The translations under genes and the position numbers were made by a program. Of a stretch of 64,000 bases of DNA, positions 26,628-35,979 are shown in pieces; the stretch's first letter is position 1; each line of letters opens with the position of its first letter. This stretch comes from Hyphomicrobiaceae bacterium (lineage in GTDB: Bacteria; Pseudomonadota; Alphaproteobacteria; Rhizobiales; Ancalomicrobiaceae), in the NCBI GenBank assembly GCA_016793065.1, contig JAEULV010000010.1, positions 1 through 64,000 of the forward strand, read 5' to 3'. A model generated the notes under the pieces. That model had not been told where the DNA came from, did no database searches, and saw only the letters and a list, made by a program, of their open reading frames with translations.

Positions 26628-28325
26628 TCACGCACACAGCTTGCGCACGAAGGCATCGGCCTCGCGCACCAGCGTCTCGGTATCCTGCGCCGCTTCGGCC
26701 AGCACCCGCGCCACCTGCGAGGTCGCCGCCGAGGTATCGCCCGCCGTCTTCTCCAGCGAAGCCAGATCGCCGCCGAGGCCGCGCGTCAGCTGCGCCGCCC
26801 GCCCCGCGCCGTTGCCGATCTCGCCCGCCGCCGCCGTCTGCTGCTGCACCGCCTCGGCAACCGCCGCCGCGATCCCGTCGAGCTCGCGCACCCGCTGGTC
26901 GATCACTTCGTTGGCGCTGAGCGTTTCGCCCGTCGCCGACTGGATCGCGCCGACGCGCTGGAAGATGTCGTCGGTCGCCCGCGCCGTCTGCGTCGCCAGC
27001 GACTTGACCTCGGAGGCGACGACCGCGAAGCCGCGTCCCGCCTCGCCGGCCCGCGCCGCCTCGATCGTCGCGTTGAGCGCCAGCAGGTTGGTCCGCTCGG
27101 CGATGTCGCGGATGAGATCCACCACCGCGCTGATCTGCTGCGAGGCTTCCGCCAGATCGGTCATCGTCCTTCGCGTCGCATCGGTCGCCCGCACCGTCTC
27201 GTTGGTCAGTGCCGACGCCCGCGCCACCTGATTGGCGATTTCGGCGATCGAGGCCGACATCTCGTCGGTCGCCGATGCCACCATCTCCACCGCGCGGCCG
27301 GACTCGGTGCCCGAATCCGCCGCCGAGCGCGACCGCGCCGCCGAGGTTTCCGCCAGCTGCGTCGCGTCGCGCATCGCCGTCACCGACGAACCGACCGCAT
27401 CGCGCACCTTGGCCGACACGTTGCGCACCCGCGCCTCGAAATCACCGGCGACCTCCTGCAGCATCCGCTTGCGATCGGCCTCCTGCTGGTCATGGCGGGC
27501 AAGGTCGGCCCGATGATCGGCATCCGCCCGCTCGCGCAGCTTGGCGCGGAAATCGGAAACCGCCGTGGCGATCTCGCCGATTTCATCCGACCGGGTAGTG
27601 CCGGTGATCTCCGCCGTCAGGTCGCCGCCGGCCAGCCGGCGCAGGTCGCCGGTCAGATGCCGCAATGGCCGCGACAGCGTGAAGGCCAGCCAGAAGGCAA
27701 AACCGACAAACGCCAGCAGCAGCGGCGAAATCAGCATCGACAGCTTCAGCACCAGATTGACCAACTCGTTGAAGGCGTCGTTGGTATAGGCCCCGGCGCC
27801 GACGACCCAATTCCAGCCGGGCACCACCAGCGCATACGAGGTCTTAGGCAGTGGCGGGCTGTTTTTCGCCCGCGGGAACTCATAGTCGACAAAGCCGCCG
27901 CCACGCTTGGCGGTCTCGATGATGTCGCGAATGAACGGCCGGCCGTTGGAATCGCGCTGCTCGATGAAGTTCTTGCCGATCCGCTCGGTCTGCGCGCCGG
28001 AAGCAAGCGCAGTTCCGTCGATCGTGTAGACGAAGATGTAATTGTCGCCATAGAATCGACCGGAATTCGCCATCCGCAGCGCCGCTTCCTTGGCCAGTTC
28101 CGGCGCCACGCCGGCTGCCTCGGCAACCGCCTTCTCGGCAAGAATCGCCGAGTGCATCGACTCCACCGCCACCCGCACCCGCGACAACTGCTCATTGTAG
28201 AGGTTCTGATAGAATTGCTGCAGCGCCAGCAGCGTGCCGCAGCCCATCACCATGATGGCGACGACCGCCAGAACGACGAACCGATGGGCAATCGTAAACC
28301 GCCGCAACAGCCGAAACATCGACAT
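26628..28325 (-). CDS. Methyl-accepting chemotaxis protein with single Cache domain
   Basis: 565 aa chemoreceptor. TM1 is at about 16-36, a periplasmic sCache_2-type sensor at 37-194 (contains [16 protein letters not shown] and [12 protein letters not shown]), TM2 at about 195-216, HAMP at 217-270, and the cytoplasmic signalling domain at 300-560 with the highly conserved hairpin tip [19 protein letters not shown] and [12 protein letters not shown]. There is no C-terminal pentapeptide for CheR docking. The ligand is unknown; sCache_2 sensors often bind small organic acids. It stands alone, away from any che operon. Confidence 0.94.
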   Translation of the reverse strand: MSMFRLLRRFTIAHRFVVLAVVAIMVMGCGTLLALQQFYQNLYNEQLSRVRVAVESMHSAILAEKAVAEAAGVAPELAKEAALRMANSGRFYGDNYIFVYTIDGTALASGAQTERIGKNFIEQRDSNGRPFIRDIIETAKRGGGFVDYEFPRAKNSPPLPKTSYALVVPGWNWVVGAGAYTNDAFNELVNLVLKLSMLISPLLLAFVGFAFWLAFTLSRPLRHLTGDLRRLAGGDLTAEITGTTRSDEIGEIATAVSDFRAKLRERADADHRADLARHDQQEADRKRMLQEVAGDFEARVRNVSAKVRDAVGSSVTAMRDATQLAETSAARSRSAADSGTESGRAVEMVASATDEMSASIAEIANQVARASALTNETVRATDATRRTMTDLAEASQQISAVVDLIRDIAERTNLLALNATIEAARAGEAGRGFAVVASEVKSLATQTARATDDIFQRVGAIQSATGETLSANEVIDQRVRELDGIAAAVAEAVQQQTAAAGEIGNGAGRAAQLTRGLGGDLASLEKTAGDTSAATSQVARVLAEAAQDTETLVREADAFVRKLCA

Positions 28326-28610
28326 CCGCTTGACCCTCAGACCTGCACCCCCCCTGCCGGAATACGATAGGGTGCGTCAACTCTGAGGTTCAGCCCCGAA
28401 CGGTTAACAGGCCTGAAACAGTGCAGTCAGGTTCCGTATCGGCAGCCTGCGACAAAATATCGCGATCAACAAAAAATTCGCATTCGCGCCGGTGAACAAG
28501 GTTCTCCAAGCGTATTCGCTCCGACGTACGCCGGCACGATATCTGTGAATTTACTGGTCGAACATCCGTTGCCGCAGCGGTATGCTTGGCACCTGCGCCA
28601 TTGACATAGA

Positions 28611-29996
28611 TCAAACGTACCGCGCCCGGATCACCTCGAACAGCGCCCGCGCCGCCTGAACCTCGCCGCCCTCCGGCCGACCGGGCTTGGCCGCCGGGTT
28701 CCAGCCATAGATGTCGACATGCACCCAGCTTCGGGCATTGACGACGAACCGGTCGAGGAACAGTGCCGCCGTGATCGAGCCAGCGAACGGCGCCGACGAG
28801 TTGTTCGACACATCGGCGATCTTGCTGTCGATCCAGCCGCCATAAGGCAGCCACAGCGGCAGCCGCCACAGCGGATCGGCCACCGCATGCGCCGTCTTCT
28901 GGATCTCGGCGGCCAACTCGTCGTCATGGGTATAGAACGGCGGCAGATCCGGCCCGAGCGCAACCCGCGCCGCGCCGGTCAGCGTGGCGAAATCGACGAG
29001 CAGATCCGGCGCCTCCTCATCCGCCAGCGCCAGCGCGTCCGCCAGGATCAGCCGCCCCTCCGCATCGGTATTGCCGATCTCCACCGTCGGCCCCTTGCGG
29101 CTGGGATAGACGTCGCTCGGCCGCATCGCCCGGCCCGAAACCGAATTCTCCACCGTCGGAATGATCACCCGCAGCCGCACCGGCAGCTTGGCGTCGACGA
29201 TCATCCGCGCCAGCGCCAGGATCGACGCCGCCCCGCCCATGTCCTTCTTCATCAGGATCATGCCGCTCGACGGCTTGATGTCGAGCCCCCCGGTGTCGAA
29301 CGCCACGCCCTTGCCGACCAGCGTCACCTTCGGATGCGACGGCTCGCCCCAGCTGAATTCGACGATCCGCGGCGCCCGCGCCGAGCCCTTGCCGACCGCG
29401 TGGATCAGCGGGAAATTCGCCGCCAGCAGTTCGTCGCCGACGATCTCGCGGACGCTCGCCCCGGCGCGCTCCGCCTCGGCCCGCGCCACCGCCGCGATTT
29501 CCGCCGGACCCATGTCGTTCGCCGGCGTATTGATCATGTCGCGTCCGAGCACGATCGCATCGACCTGCGCCGCCACCCCGGCGAGATCGACCCCGGCCCC
29601 GACCACCAGCCGCACCGCCTTCGCCGCCGCGCCGGAATAGCGGTTGAACCGGTAGCTCCCCAGCGCGAAGCCGAGCGCCGCCAGCGCCGGCTCCGCCACC
29701 GGCCCCTCGAACCGCCAGTCGCCCTCCGGCAGCAACGCCGGCAACCGCCCGGCGAGCAACGGATTGTGCACCGGATCGGCGCTGGAGCCGATGCCGAACA
29801 GCGCGCCGGCGACCGACCCGTCCGCACCGGGCAGCAACACGAAGCTGCCGGCCTTGCCGTCAAAGGCGTTGGCGCGGGCAAACCCCTGCGCCAGCCCGGG
29901 CAGGTCGGCGAGCACCGCCGCCAGCGTTTCCGGGGCGACGAGGGACACCGGCCGGGTCGCGCCGGCATGATCGTTGGGCAGCAGGCAGTCGGTCAC
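28611..29996 (-). CDS. Leucyl aminopeptidase (M17 family)
   Basis: Cytoplasmic two-metal aminopeptidase. Metal and catalytic segments are KGVAFDTGGLDIKPSSGM, MKKDMGGAA and the signature NTDAEGRLILADAL. No ATG occurs near the expected N-terminus; a GTG at 29996 with GGAG 8-10 nt upstream gives 461 aa and starts VTDCLLPND, the usual beginning in alphaproteobacterial members of this subgroup (often called PepB or leucyl aminopeptidase family). The frame extends 43 codons further, with an ATG at 30044 as the next alternative. Confidence 0.9.
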   Translation of the reverse strand: MTDCLLPNDHAGATRPVSLVAPETLAAVLADLPGLAQGFARANAFDGKAGSFVLLPGADGSVAGALFGIGSSADPVHNPLLAGRLPALLPEGDWRFEGPVAEPALAALGFALGSYRFNRYSGAAAKAVRLVVGAGVDLAGVAAQVDAIVLGRDMINTPANDMGPAEIAAVARAEAERAGASVREIVGDELLAANFPLIHAVGKGSARAPRIVEFSWGEPSHPKVTLVGKGVAFDTGGLDIKPSSGMILMKKDMGGAASILALARMIVDAKLPVRLRVIIPTVENSVSGRAMRPSDVYPSRKGPTVEIGNTDAEGRLILADALALADEEAPDLLVDFATLTGAARVALGPDLPPFYTHDDELAAEIQKTAHAVADPLWRLPLWLPYGGWIDSKIADVSNNSSAPFAGSITAALFLDRFVVNARSWVHVDIYGWNPAAKPGRPEGGEVQAARALFEVIRARYV

Positions 29997-30183
29997 GCGC
30001 TTTGCTCCGGGCCTTGCGCATCGGCGGCCATGCCGATCGCTCATCAACTCGCTCTCGCATTTGAGACCAGAGATGACGCCCGATTTCAAGAACGAATCCA
30101 GCAGCTTCCTTCCGCCCGAGGCCAAGGCGGCGGCCCTCGCCGTCCCGTCGCCGATCCGCCAAATGCCGTCGCCGGCGACGCTC

Positions 30184-30204
30184 TTAACCCGGCATTAGGG
30201 TTAA
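30184..30204. promoter_or_regulatory. Inverted repeat TTAACCC-N7-GGGTTAA
   Basis: TTAACCC (30184-30190) and GGGTTAA (30198-30204) form a perfect dyad with a 7-nt spacer, between the aminopeptidase and the TadD-like gene (65 bp before its start). It is a plausible operator; TTAA boxes recall CtrA sites but the 13-nt spacing between them does not fit. Confidence 0.35.
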
Positions 30205-30268
30205 CCGACTATTTCTATGAAAGATTTCCCGGCGCCCGGCGTCGGAACGCGTTGGTGTGGAGGTCGTC

Positions 30269-31078
30269 ATGGGTATTCGGCGTTCGTTTTCAGCGGTCGG
30301 ATTGATCGTCGCACTTGTCGGCGCCACGGCGCTTGGCGGTTGCGCCTCCGGACGCCGCGCCGGCGGCACCGACACCACCGCCTCGACAGCGGCGGCAACC
30401 CAGACCACCAATTACAGCTCCGCCGCCCAGGCCTGGAGCCAGCGCTACGAAGCAAACCCCAACGACAAGGAAGCCGTCCTCGGTTATTCTCGCGCGTTGC
30501 GGGCCAACGGCCAGACCGCCCAGGCGGTAGCCGTGCTCGAACAGGCGATGATGAAGCAGGGCAAGGACCACGACATTGCCTCCGCCTATGGCAAAGCCCT
30601 GGCCGCCAACGGCAATTTCGACCGCGCCCTCGCCGTCATCCGTCAGGCCAATTCGCCGACCTCGCCCGACTGGCGATTGCTGTCTGCCGAAGGCGCCATC
30701 CTCGATCAGACCGGCCGCCATGCCGATGCCCGCGCCATCTACGAGAACGGCCTGCGCATCGCTCCGGAAGAGCCGGCGATTCTCAACAATCTGGCGCTGT
30801 CGCACCTGCTCACCAACGAATCGACCATGGCCGAGCAGTTCCTGCGCCGCGCCTCCGCCAGCCCGCGCGCCGACAATCAGGTCTACCAGAACCTGGCGCT
30901 GGTCCTCGGCATGAACGGCCGCATGCCGGAAGCCGAGCAGATCCTGCGGCAGCGCTTCCCCACCGACATTGCCGAAGCCAATGTCGCCTACCTGCGCCAG
31001 ATGGCCTCCCAGCCGCAGGCCGCGCCGGCCACCACCGGCAGCGTCAAGCCGAAGCCGGCCAAGCAGCCCGCGACCTGA
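30269..31078 (+). CDS. TPR-repeat lipoprotein, TadD-like
   Basis: 269 aa. The signal peptide ends in the lipobox LGGC with C25 as the lipidated residue. Four or five TPR units follow (for example SAAQAWSQRYEANPNDKEAV, AYGKALAANGNFDRALAVI, AIYENGLRIAPEEPAIL, LVLGMNGRMPEAEQIL), then a Pro/Lys-rich tail. TadD is an outer-membrane pilotin-like factor of Flp/Tad pilus assembly, but no other tad genes are in the window. The ATG at 30269 has GGAGG 5 nt upstream; a GTG four codons earlier is not needed. Confidence 0.85.
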   Translation: MGIRRSFSAVGLIVALVGATALGGCASGRRAGGTDTTASTAAATQTTNYSSAAQAWSQRYEANPNDKEAVLGYSRALRANGQTAQAVAVLEQAMMKQGKDHDIASAYGKALAANGNFDRALAVIRQANSPTSPDWRLLSAEGAILDQTGRHADARAIYENGLRIAPEEPAILNNLALSHLLTNESTMAEQFLRRASASPRADNQVYQNLALVLGMNGRMPEAEQILRQRFPTDIAEANVAYLRQMASQPQAAPATTGSVKPKPAKQPAT

Positions 31079-31131
31079 CCGCGCCCGTCCACGGAAGGAC
31101 GTGACGGCATCTCCGGTATCCCATCCGCCAA

Positions 31132-31163
31132 AAAGGCCGGCTTCCCGTGAAGCCGGCCTTTAT
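31132..31163 (+). terminator. Terminator of the TadD-like gene
   Basis: 12-bp stem AAAGGCCGGCTT / AAGCCGGCCTTT with loop CCCGTG, followed by ATCG; the opposite strand carries a run of T after it, so it may also stop the converging AhpD-like gene. Confidence 0.85.
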
Positions 31164-31198
31164 CGTGTCACCTGGTATCGACGCCCGGCCGGGCGGTA

Positions 31199-31552
31199 TC
31201 AGCCGCCGGCCTTCTTCGCCGCGAACTGGTCATAGGCCTCGATCGCCTGCGCCGCATACATGAATGCCGGGCCGGCACCCATGTAGATCGCCGTCGCGAT
31301 CGTCTCCATCACCTCGTCGCGGGTCGCGCCGAGATCGACCGCCGACTTGGCGTGGAAGGCGATGCACGGATCGCAGCGCACCGTCACCGAAATCGCCAGC
31401 GCGATCAGTTCCTTGGTCTTGGTATCGAGCTTGCCGGCGGCAAGCGCCCCGCTCGCCATCGCCGAAAAGCCCTTCAGCGATTCCGGTGCGCCGTTGCGGA
31501 CTTCCCGCAGCAGCGGCGACATCTCGGCGGCGATCTTCGGCCAGTCCTTCAT
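31199..31552 (-). CDS. Carboxymuconolactone decarboxylase family protein (AhpD-like)
   Basis: 117 aa, all-helical CMD fold. The redox motif C60-x2-C63-x3-H67 in RCDPCIAFHAKSA is the AhpD-type active site, which points to peroxidase/alkylhydroperoxidase-like thiol chemistry rather than lactone decarboxylation. The upstream region carries an AT-rich dyad (31663-31682) and, further away, a divergent ArsR regulator with cysteine-sensor spacing, so redox or sulfide control is a reasonable guess. Confidence 0.88.
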   Translation of the reverse strand: MKDWPKIAAEMSPLLREVRNGAPESLKGFSAMASGALAAGKLDTKTKELIALAISVTVRCDPCIAFHAKSAVDLGATRDEVMETIATAIYMGAGPAFMYAAQAIEAYDQFAAKKAGG

Positions 31553-32098
31553 GACGAGTTCCCTTCAGACGACATCCCCGCATCGACTGCGGCGGCGGTT
31601 GCGACAACGGCGGATATCGGGACCGACCGCCGCGCTTGCCGCCTTGTCTACTGACAGATTGTAATTTAGTCAAATCTAATATAACATGCATTCCTGCATG
31701 CCGGAACCGCGTTGGCCGGCCGGCCGCACGCTGGCGTCAGCCCCCTTCCCCTCGGCGACGCCGGTTGAACAATCTCTCCGAACGGACCCGGCCAAGGCGC
31801 AAGATCTTCTCTCGGCAAGCGGCGCGGCCGATCGGTCACATAAAATTGATGGAAGCCGAATGCGGACAACCGACAAGGCCAAGCAGCCCCTGCTGCCCGG
31901 AAGCATTGCGCTCTTGGGCTCTGGCGGCCGACAAGACATCGGATAAACAGCTCGGACGACGGATATTACCGCTTGTTGCGCTAAAGTGGCATGCTGAACA
32001 CTGGCATTGGAGGCAAGGCTCGGGTTATGACTGTCACTCTCTGCAGCATTAGTCGGCGAGCCGGTGTCGGACCGGCCGGCGCCACCAGCGAGGCGGCA
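31553..32098. other. Divergent intergenic region, AhpD-like / ArsR
   Basis: 546 bp between divergent genes. It contains an AT-rich patch at about 31650-31690, two dyads (separate entry), and otherwise GC-rich sequence. Open frames exist across it but they lack ribosome sites and family similarity. The long 5' region of the regulator is unexplained. Confidence 0.5.
31663..31700. promoter_or_regulatory. AT-rich dyad and CATGCA palindrome
   Basis: TTAG (31666-31669) and CTAA (31676-31679) form an AT-rich dyad with a 6-nt spacer, and CATGCA (31685-31690) / TGCATG (31695-31700) follow around TTCC. The AT-rich dyad is of the type bound by BigR/SqrR-class ArsR repressors, and it lies about 110 bp before the AhpD-like gene. 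Confidence 0.4.
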
Positions 32099-32470
32099 AT
32101 GACGGAAGGCAAATGCAATGCGGCACAGGTCGGGGACGACGTCATGCCGTTCGGCGACGCCGGCCCGTCGTTTGCCGATCTGGAGGCCAGCGCCGGACAG
32201 GCCGCCCGCCTGCTGAAGTTGCTTGCCAACGAACGCCGGCTGATCATTCTCTGCCGCCTGATCGAGCGCGAGATGACGGTGAACTCCCTCGCCGAGGCGG
32301 TCGGCCTCAGCCAGTCGGCGCTGTCGCAGCACCTCGCCAAGCTGCGCGAGGATGGCCTCGTCACCTTCCGCCGCGAGGGCACCACCCTGCACTATCGCAT
32401 CGCCGACCCGACCACCGCCCGGGTCATCGGCGTCCTCAAGGACCTGTTCTGCGCGCCGGCCCAGGCCTGA
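32099..32470 (+). CDS. ArsR-family regulator with SqrR/BigR-type cysteine pair
   Basis: 123 aa winged-helix repressor. LKLLANERRLIILCRLIERE begins the ArsR fold; the recognition helix is SQSALSQHLAKLREDG and the wing FRREGTTLHYRI. Two cysteines, C52 in LIILCRLIE and C118 in LKDLFCAP, are 66 residues apart, the same spacing as C41/C107 of SqrR and C42/C108 of BigR, which sense persulfide by forming a tetrasulfide bridge. No metal-binding CxC of ArsR/SmtB is present. The ATG at 32099 has GAGG 5 nt upstream; earlier in-frame starts exist. Target genes are unknown; no sulfide:quinone reductase is in the window. Confidence 0.85.
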   Translation: MTEGKCNAAQVGDDVMPFGDAGPSFADLEASAGQAARLLKLLANERRLIILCRLIEREMTVNSLAEAVGLSQSALSQHLAKLREDGLVTFRREGTTLHYRIADPTTARVIGVLKDLFCAPAQA

Positions 32471-32699
32471 CATTCCGCACCGCCCACGGGCACGCCCGGC
32501 CACGCGCCCGTCGCCGGGCGGGCTCATTCGGCCCGGACTCTAGCTTCGTTAAACCCTAGGCCTTATGGTCGCTCGACCCGGCCCTGCTTCGCCGTCGCGG
32601 ACGTGGACCGCGCTTCGCGGCGTGGTGCCGGGACCAAGGGGAATGCACGGCCGGACGCGGCCGAACGGGCAGCCCGGACGGCGCCCGACGGGAGCAAAC

Positions 32700-35492
32700 A
32701 TGCAGGATGCCCGCTTTGCCGGCCTGATCGATTCCGACGCCTTGCGCGCACAGTTGAGCGCCATCGTCAAGGACCGCGCCGGCGACGGCTCGTCGCCTCA
32801 GGTCCGCGCCGCCGTGCTGGCGATCCTCAAGGACGTCCGCGCCGCCACCCGCAAGGAAATCGAGCGCCGGCTGATCGAGGATCGCCTCGGCACGCTCTGC
32901 GCCGAGCGCCTGTCCTTCGTCATGGACGAGATCATCCGCGTCGTCCACGACTTCGCCGCCAGCCATGTCTATCAGGTCAAGAACCCCTCCTCGGCCGAGC
33001 GCATGACCATCACCGCCGTCGGCGGTTATGGCCGCGGCACGCTGGCGCCGGGATCCGACATCGACCTGCTGTTCCTGCTGCCCTACAAGCAGACGCCGTG
33101 GGGCGAGAGCATCGTCGAGTATATCCTCTACATGCTGTGGGACATGGGCCTGAAGGTCGGCCACGCCACCCGCAACATCGACGAATGCATCCGGCTGTCG
33201 CGCTCCGACCTGACCATCCGCACCGCCATTCTCGAGGCCCGCTACCTGTGGGGCGACCGCGCCCTGATGGACGATCTCCTCACCCGCTTCGACAAGGAAG
33301 TCGTTTCCGGCACCGGCCCCGACTACATCGCCGCCAAGCTGGCCGAGCGCGACGACCGCCACCGCAAGCAGGGCACCTCCCGCTATCTGGTCGAGCCGAA
33401 CATCAAGGAAGGCAAGGGCGGCCTGCGCGACCTGCAGACGCTGTTCTGGATCGCCAAGTACTTCTACCGCGTCCGCGACCCCAACGGCCTGATCAAGGCC
33501 GGGGTGTTCTCGCGCACAGAGTACAACCGCTTCAAGCGCTGCGACGAGTTCCTCTGGGCCGTGCGCTGCCACATGCACTTCGTCACCAACCGCCCCGAGG
33601 AACGCCTCACCTTCGACCTGCAGCGCGAGATCGCCCGCCGGCTCGGCTACACCGCCCGCTCCGGCATGAAGGCGGTCGAGCGCTTCATGAAGCACTATTT
33701 CCTCATCGCCAAGGACGTCGGCGACCTGACCCTGATCTTCTGCTCCGCGCTGGAGGAACAGCACGTCAAGGCCGTGCCGATGCTCAACCGGCTGCTCGCC
33801 CCCTTCACCCGCAAGAAGAAGCCCAAGGGCTTCGGCACCGCCGACGGCTTCGTCATCGAGAACCAGCGCATCAATGCCCTCGACGACCATGTCTTCGAGC
33901 GCGATCCGGTCGATCTAATCCGCGTCTTCTATCTGGCCGACCGCCACGACCTGAACTTCCACCCCGATCTGATGAAGCTGATCACAAGGTCGCTGAAGCT
34001 GATCGACCGCAAGCTCCGCGAGGACGAGGAAGCCAACCGGCTGTTCGTCGAGATCCTCTGTTCGCCCAACTACCCCGAAACCATCCTGCGCCGCATGAAC
34101 GAGACCGGCGTGCTCGGTCGCTTCGTGCCGGAATTCGGTCGCGTCGTCGCGATGATGCAGTTCAACATGTATCATCACTACACCGTCGACGAGCACCTGT
34201 TGCGCTCCATCGGCGAGCTGACCGACATCGAGAAGGGCACCCGCCGCGAGCAGAACCCGCTCGCCTCCGAGCTGATGCCCGGCATCCAGAACCGCCGCGT
34301 CGTCTATGTCGCCCTGTTCCTGCACGATATCGGCAAGGGCCGCCCCGAGGACCATTCCGAGATCGGCGCCGTCATCGCCCGCAAGCTCTGCCCCCGCTTC
34401 GGGCTCTCGGCCGCCGAGACCGAGACCGTCGCCTGGCTGATCGAGCAGCATCTGGTGATGTCCACCATCGCCCAGGCCCGCGACCTCAACGACCGCAAGA
34501 CCATCCGCGACTTCGCCGACGTGGTGCAGAGCCCCGAGCGCCTGAAGATGCTGCTGATCCTGACGGTCGCCGACATCCGCGCCGTCGGCCCCGGCGTCTT
34601 CACCGGCTGGAAGGGCCAGCTGCTGCGCACGCTCTACTACGAGACCGAGCCCTATCTCGCCGGCGGCCACAGCCAGATCCCGCGTGACCTGCGTGTCGCC
34701 GCCGCCAAGAAGGAACTCACCGACAAGCTCGCCGACTGGAGCGAGGCCGAGCGCGCCGCCTACGGCGATCGTCACTATCCGCCCTACTGGCTCCGCGTCG
34801 ACATCGCCCGCAAGGTCGCCCATGCCGAGTTCATCCGCGACGCCGACCGCCGCGGCCTGTCGCTCGCCACCCGCGTCGTGCCGCGCGCCTTCGAGGGCGT
34901 CACCGAGATCACCGTGCTGGCGCCCGACCACCCGCGCCTGCTATCGACCATCGCCGGCGCCTGCGCCGTCGCCGGCGCCAACATCGTCGACGCACAGATC
35001 TACACCACTACCGACGGCCGCGCTCTCGACACCATCTTCGTCTCGCGCGAATTTTCCGACGACGGCGACGAATTGCGCCGGGGCGAGCGCGTCTCCGCCC
35101 TGATCCTGCGGGCGCTGGAAGGCAAGGAGCGCCTGCCGGAAAGCGTCGAGCGCAAGTCGCTGACCAAGGTCCAGGTCAAGGCCTTCGACCTCGCCACCGA
35201 CGTCATCGTCAACAACGGCTGGTCCGATCGCTTCACCGTCATCGAGGTGTCCGGCCTCGATCGCCCCGGCCTGCTCTATGACCTCACCCGCGCCATTTCC
35301 AGCCTCAACCTCAACATCACCTCCGCCCATATCGCCACCTTTGGCGAAAAGGCCGTTGACGTCTTCTACGTCACCGACCTGACCGGTCAGAAGATCGCCA
35401 GCCCCAGCCGCCAGCGCACCATCCGCCAGCGCATGATCGAGGTGTTCGACGGCTCCATCGCCGAACCCCGCCCCCGCGCCCGCGCCGGTTAG
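32700..35492 (+). CDS. glnD: Bifunctional uridylyltransferase/uridylyl-removing enzyme (PII)
   Basis: 930 aa sensor of glutamine that uridylylates PII. The nucleotidyltransferase motif GGYGRGTLAPGSDIDLL is at residues 108-124 with D120 and D122; the HD hydrolase domain has VALFLHDIGKG and QHLVMSTIAQARD; two ACT domains follow (VLAPDHPRLLSTIAGACAV and [20 protein letters not shown]). Length matches alphaproteobacterial GlnD. GGGAG lies 6-10 nt before the ATG at 32700; longer starts in frame are less credible. All domains appear intact. Confidence 0.97.
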   Translation: MQDARFAGLIDSDALRAQLSAIVKDRAGDGSSPQVRAAVLAILKDVRAATRKEIERRLIEDRLGTLCAERLSFVMDEIIRVVHDFAASHVYQVKNPSSAERMTITAVGGYGRGTLAPGSDIDLLFLLPYKQTPWGESIVEYILYMLWDMGLKVGHATRNIDECIRLSRSDLTIRTAILEARYLWGDRALMDDLLTRFDKEVVSGTGPDYIAAKLAERDDRHRKQGTSRYLVEPNIKEGKGGLRDLQTLFWIAKYFYRVRDPNGLIKAGVFSRTEYNRFKRCDEFLWAVRCHMHFVTNRPEERLTFDLQREIARRLGYTARSGMKAVERFMKHYFLIAKDVGDLTLIFCSALEEQHVKAVPMLNRLLAPFTRKKKPKGFGTADGFVIENQRINALDDHVFERDPVDLIRVFYLADRHDLNFHPDLMKLITRSLKLIDRKLREDEEANRLFVEILCSPNYPETILRRMNETGVLGRFVPEFGRVVAMMQFNMYHHYTVDEHLLRSIGELTDIEKGTRREQNPLASELMPGIQNRRVVYVALFLHDIGKGRPEDHSEIGAVIARKLCPRFGLSAAETETVAWLIEQHLVMSTIAQARDLNDRKTIRDFADVVQSPERLKMLLILTVADIRAVGPGVFTGWKGQLLRTLYYETEPYLAGGHSQIPRDLRVAAAKKELTDKLADWSEAERAAYGDRHYPPYWLRVDIARKVAHAEFIRDADRRGLSLATRVVPRAFEGVTEITVLAPDHPRLLSTIAGACAVAGANIVDAQIYTTTDGRALDTIFVSREFSDDGDELRRGERVSALILRALEGKERLPESVERKSLTKVQVKAFDLATDVIVNNGWSDRFTVIEVSGLDRPGLLYDLTRAISSLNLNITSAHIATFGEKAVDVFYVTDLTGQKIASPSRQRTIRQRMIEVFDGSIAEPRPRARAG

Positions 35493-35589
35493 GCCGAGGT
35501 TCGGCGACGATTCGATTCACCTTGATCGCCGAATCGCCCCACTCCGCCTTGCCGTGCCAGCCATCGCCGCCTATCATTCCGCTTCCGAA

Positions 35590-35979
35590 ATGATGGCCGC
35601 GCCCGGCCATGCGAGCAAGGCGGTTTTCGTGCCGGTCGAGATGCGCCCCAGTCAGGCCCTGCGCCTTTGGCACGACGTCAGTCTCGGCCTGGTGCGCGAC
35701 GAGGACCGCGACCTCACCGCCCGTCAGGTGACGATCCTGCTCACCGTCTATCTCGAGCCGCCGCCGCACACCGTGCGCGGCCTTGCCGCCAAGCTCGGCG
35801 TCACCAAGCCGGCGATCACCCGCGCGCTCGACACCCTCGGCGCCGTCAAGCTGCTCGATCGCCGTCGCGATGACGACGACCGTCGTAATGTCATCATCTT
35901 GCGCACCGTCGAGGGAGCGCTGTACGTCGAGAAGCTGGGCGATCTGATCGTCGCCCGGGCCAAGGACCTGCCTCGATGA
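35590..35979 (+). CDS. MarR-family winged-helix regulator
   Basis: About 129 aa. Core winged helix: ARQVTILLTVYLEPPPHTVRG, recognition helix KLGVTKPAITRALDTLG, wing with the acidic/basic run RRRDDDDRRNVIIL. The start is uncertain: ATG codons at 35590 and 35593 lack a ribosome site, a GTG at 35554 and an ATG at 35641 are alternatives. Its stop overlaps the start of the NlpC/P60 gene by 4 bp, so regulator and cell-wall hydrolase are made together. Confidence 0.8.
   Translation: MMAAPGHASKAVFVPVEMRPSQALRLWHDVSLGLVRDEDRDLTARQVTILLTVYLEPPPHTVRGLAAKLGVTKPAITRALDTLGAVKLLDRRRDDDDRRNVIILRTVEGALYVEKLGDLIVARAKDLPR

Noticed and set aside
30184-30204. CtrA binding site
   Set aside because: The TTAA boxes are 13 nt apart instead of 7; kept only as an unnamed dyad.
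31686-31946. Possible 86-aa gene in the AhpD/ArsR gap
   Set aside because: No Shine-Dalgarno, unrelated composition and start codons embedded in the CATGCA palindrome.
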